Shown here: in pieces, positions 5,098-6,712 of the stretch | How positions within the stretch are numbered: position 1 is the stretch's first letter | How the letters are laid out: each line of letters starts with the position of its first letter | Origin: a bacterium | GTDB lineage: Bacteria; Ratteibacteria; UBA8468; B48-G9; JAFGKM01 | Assembly: GCA_029548585.1 (NCBI GenBank) | Contig: JAKPNC010000177.1 | Span: forward strand, 1 to 6,712 | DNA length: 6,712 bases | Direction: 5' to 3' | The notes under the pieces: model-generated | Databases searched by the model: none | What the model was told of the DNA's origin: nothing | Seen by the model: the letters and a program-made list of their open reading frames with translations, nothing else | Program-made: the position numbers and the translations under genes

Positions 5098-5357
5098 TTA
5101 TCGACATTGGGAGGAACCAGGATGCCTTTCTTTTTCACGAGGCTTTTAACCGTGGCGGAAGGTATCGCTCCAACGCTGAACCAGTACTGGAGCCTGTCTT
5201 CCTTGACTTCAATCACCTTGTTTTCAGGAAGCGGATCGTAATGGCCCAGTATCTCCAGAACGTTGCCCTTTCCATCCTTCTCCTTGCTTATAGCCACTAT
5301 CCTGAAAAACGGCCTGTTCCTTTTTCCCCTTCTAACCAGACGTATCGTTGCTGCCAT
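5094..5357 (-). CDS. rpsP: 30S ribosomal protein S16
   Basis: Small-subunit assembly protein, 87 residues, a normal length. Recognised by IRLVRRGKRNRPFFRIVAI (5-23), ILGHYDPLP (36-44) and the highly conserved DRLQYWFSVGAIPSATV (54-70). A good ribosome site AAAGGAGAG precedes the ATG at 5357 by about 8 bases. It ends in an ATGA overlap with trmD, so S16 and TrmD synthesis are probably coupled. In many bacteria khpA/ylqC and rimM stand between these two genes; here both are missing from the site. The upstream oxidoreductase gene ends 68 bases before the S16 start. Confidence 0.97.
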   Translation of the reverse strand: MAATIRLVRRGKRNRPFFRIVAISKEKDGKGNVLEILGHYDPLPENKVIEVKEDRLQYWFSVGAIPSATVKSLVKKKGILVPPNVDK

Positions 5358-5391
5358 TTTTATTTCTCTCCTTTACTCCGTTTTTCCCAGT

Positions 5392-5406
5392 TTGCAGGGA
5401 GTGCAA
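5392..5406. repeat. Short palindrome in the gap before rpsP
   Basis: TTGCA-GGGAG-TGCAA is a perfect 5-bp inverted repeat with a 5-base spacer, 36 bases before the rpsP start codon. No T-run follows on the minus strand, so it is not a terminator. It might be an operator or a weak hairpin in the rpsP 5' region; its size is compatible with chance. Confidence 0.25.
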
Positions 5407-5425
5407 TTTTATCGTCCTGCATCCA

Positions 5426-6502
5426 TTATCGTTCGGGGGTTTCCGCCTTGCCGCTCTCCAGTGACCTGTGGACCGCCGCGGCCATCCTGGTGGATTCCAG
5501 CCCATCCTCGCCAAGCGCGGTTATTCCCCCGGAAAGGCCTGCAAGACTGCCTCCCTTTTCCAGGTAAACAAGATTATACACGAAATCGGCAATACTTTCA
5601 ATACCGTATCCTGAATATTTAATCCTGCCGGACCTGTCAATCCTCTCGTTTATGAAGACCGGGTTGCGGGTCATGACTCCTTCCTTCCCGTAGGAAACCC
5701 TTGTTCCCCTGTCCTGGCTGTCGCACTCTATTATGCCGTTTTCGCCCACCAGCTTGAAACCCTGGTTGACTATCGATTCGAAACCCTCGGGAAGTATCCA
5801 GGACATGTCGAAACTGACAGCAGCACCGTTCTCAAACTCTACGGTTGTGGAGACCCAGTCGTAGGTGTCAATGCCCAGATCCCTGAGCAGGCTCTTCCTT
5901 CCCCTGGCGTATACCGTCTTCGCGTCGCTCTGAAGTATCCACCTGATAAGATCGAGAAAATGGATACCGAGAAACCATACAGGCGAACTCATGTGGGCCC
6001 ACCCCCGGAACCAGTCCCTGGGAACAACGATCTTGTCCTCCATGTAAGCATGTCCGTAACCGATCCGCCCTATCCTGCCTTCCATGACATCCTGCCTGAC
6101 CGACAGGTGGAAGGGATCGTACCTCTTGTGAAAATCCACCTGCAGAAGGACGTTTTTTTCACGGCAGGCCTCTATAATTTCCCGGCAGCCGCCGACTGTC
6201 ACATCGAGAGGCTTTTCGACCATCACGTGTTTGCCCAGCCCGGCGGCATAAAGAGCCGGCTCCCTGTGCAGGTGGTCCGGGGTCGAGACCGCCACGGCGT
6301 TGATCTCCTTTTCGGTTTCAAGCATCTGCCTGTAATCGAGGTAACCCCTGGCATTGTACCTTTTCACCTGGGCTTCGAGCACCTGCCGTTCGGAATCGCA
6401 GATGGCAGAAAGTTCGCACAATCCTTCTCTTTCAAGCTGCGAAAAGGTATTAAGAATATTGGTTCCAAACCTGCCCGCCCCTATGACTCCGAGTTTTATC
6501 AT
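5426..6502 (-). CDS. Gfo/Idh/MocA family NAD(P)-dependent oxidoreductase (second copy, upstream of rpsP)
   Basis: Cytoplasmic dehydrogenase of 358 residues. The Rossmann domain begins MIKLGVIGAGRFG (G-x-G-x-x-G at 8-13), with AICD (33-36) closing beta-2, STPDHLH (73-79) and the signature VEKP (95-98) with K97. The C-terminal domain has WFLGIHFLDLIRW (176-188), keeping the G-x-H-x2-D pattern (H181, D184), but the GGG that usually precedes it is replaced by SSP. The protein ends with the usual family helix (GEDGLESTRMAAAVHRSL, 331-348). The substrate cannot be told; sugar or cyclitol chemistry is family knowledge. It is only distantly similar to the oxidoreductase between trmD and rplS, so this is not a recent duplication. 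The frame stays open to 6694, but the start at 6502 is preferred: AAGGAG lies 7 bases upstream and the Rossmann fold begins at once, while the 64 extra residues look non-coding. Confidence 0.93.
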   Translation of the reverse strand: MIKLGVIGAGRFGTNILNTFSQLEREGLCELSAICDSERQVLEAQVKRYNARGYLDYRQMLETEKEINAVAVSTPDHLHREPALYAAGLGKHVMVEKPLDVTVGGCREIIEACREKNVLLQVDFHKRYDPFHLSVRQDVMEGRIGRIGYGHAYMEDKIVVPRDWFRGWAHMSSPVWFLGIHFLDLIRWILQSDAKTVYARGRKSLLRDLGIDTYDWVSTTVEFENGAAVSFDMSWILPEGFESIVNQGFKLVGENGIIECDSQDRGTRVSYGKEGVMTRNPVFINERIDRSGRIKYSGYGIESIADFVYNLVYLEKGGSLAGLSGGITALGEDGLESTRMAAAVHRSLESGKAETPER

Positions 6503-6509
6503 GACATTT

Positions 6510-6515
6510 CTCCTT
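6510..6515 (-). promoter_or_regulatory. Ribosome binding site deciding the start at 6502 (AAGGAG)
   Basis: AAGGAG stands 7 bases before the ATG at 6502. No comparable site precedes the upstream in-frame ATG at 6694. This rejects the 422-residue reading of the oxidoreductase. Confidence 0.75.
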
Positions 6516-6571
6516 CCGATATCATTTGAAACCTGCATTTCGCACCGCCCTGACACTCTTTTCCCGGGGAA

Positions 6572-6600
6572 CTTATCTTTTATACCCTTCAGATATTCAA
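6572..6600 (-). promoter_or_regulatory. Weak candidate promoter of the oxidoreductase-rpsP operon
   Basis: TTGAAT (6600-6595, 4 of 6) and GATAAG (6577-6572, 4 of 6) stand 17 bases apart on the minus strand, in the gap before the oxidoreductase gene. Transcription would start about 65 bases before its ATG. An overlapping TATAAA (6584-6579) has no -35 partner. The match is weak and I rely only on position and spacing. Confidence 0.25.
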
Positions 6601-6656
6601 GCCGGGCCCCTGGCAGAGACATCCCTGGGTGACAAAAAAGATGAACGAGGCCCTTC

Positions 6657-6712
6657 TTACCGGCACACCTCCCCGAGAACTTCCCCGATGACACCGCAGC
6701 CTTCCAGGACGG
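6657..6712 (-). CDS. Possible C-terminal end of an unidentified gene running in from the right edge
   Basis: In one minus-strand frame the last 17 codons before a TAA (6659-6657) read VLEGCGVIGEVLGEVCR, a composition plausible for a protein end, and are followed by about 154 bases of non-coding gap. The fragment is too short to name. One of the other two minus frames is also open throughout, so the choice of frame is uncertain. Confidence 0.3.
   Translation of the reverse strand, partial: VLEGCGVIGEVLGEVCR

Noticed and set aside
5055..5567. 170-residue open frame on the plus strand
   Set aside because: It runs antisense across trmD, rpsP and the end of the oxidoreductase gene, all well supported, and shows no family motif.
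6625..6656. Terminator after the partial right-edge gene (T-run CATCTTTTTTG, minus strand)
   Set aside because: No convincing stem lies just before the six T; only scattered 3-base pairings.
6503..6694. 64-residue N-terminal extension of the upstream oxidoreductase
   Set aside because: The sequence lacks any domain, has no good ribosome site at 6694, and the Rossmann strand starts immediately at 6502 behind AAGGAG.

Overview
All supported genes lie on the minus strand, so the window reads from right to left. It looks like a chromosomal piece of an anaerobic bacterium. The evidence is an electron-transfer flavoprotein (ETF) whose alpha subunit carries an N-terminal 2x[4Fe-4S] ferredoxin domain, a V-type rotary ATPase membrane subunit with the ligand set of sodium-binding rotor rings, and purine-rich Shine-Dalgarno sites. 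The phylum cannot be decided by eye. I see no insertion sequence, CRISPR array, tRNA or rRNA.

Right part (about 6712 to 2693): a compact translation-related operon. At the edge there may be the last 17 codons of an unidentified gene. Then come a Gfo/Idh/MocA-family oxidoreductase (5426-6502), rpsP (ribosomal protein S16), trmD (tRNA m1G37 methyltransferase), a second Gfo/Idh/MocA oxidoreductase starting at TTG, rplS (ribosomal protein L19) and yraN (UPF0102). rpsP/trmD share an ATGA overlap, and trmD/oxidoreductase overlap by 4 bases. The khpA (KH-domain) and rimM genes often found between rpsP and trmD are absent, as is the rnhB often found between rplS and yraN. A sugar-dehydrogenase-type gene instead sits between trmD and rplS.

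Middle (2412-2692): 281 bases without a gene, rich in signals. On the minus strand there are an extended -10 promoter (TGATATAAT), about 140 bases of highly structured GC-rich sequence, an intrinsic terminator, and then a second promoter-like pair just before etfB. The 3' arm of the terminator can pair with three different upstream segments, as expected for a riboswitch/attenuator or a small structured RNA. It matches no RNA family I can recall and is the best candidate here for something undescribed.

Left part (2411 to 1): etfB, etfA and the V-type ATPase subunit K gene, with 0 and 14 bases between them. Together they suggest co-transcription of an electron-bifurcating-type ETF with a probable sodium-linked rotary ATPase. 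The dehydrogenase partner of the ETF and the other ATPase subunits are not in the window.
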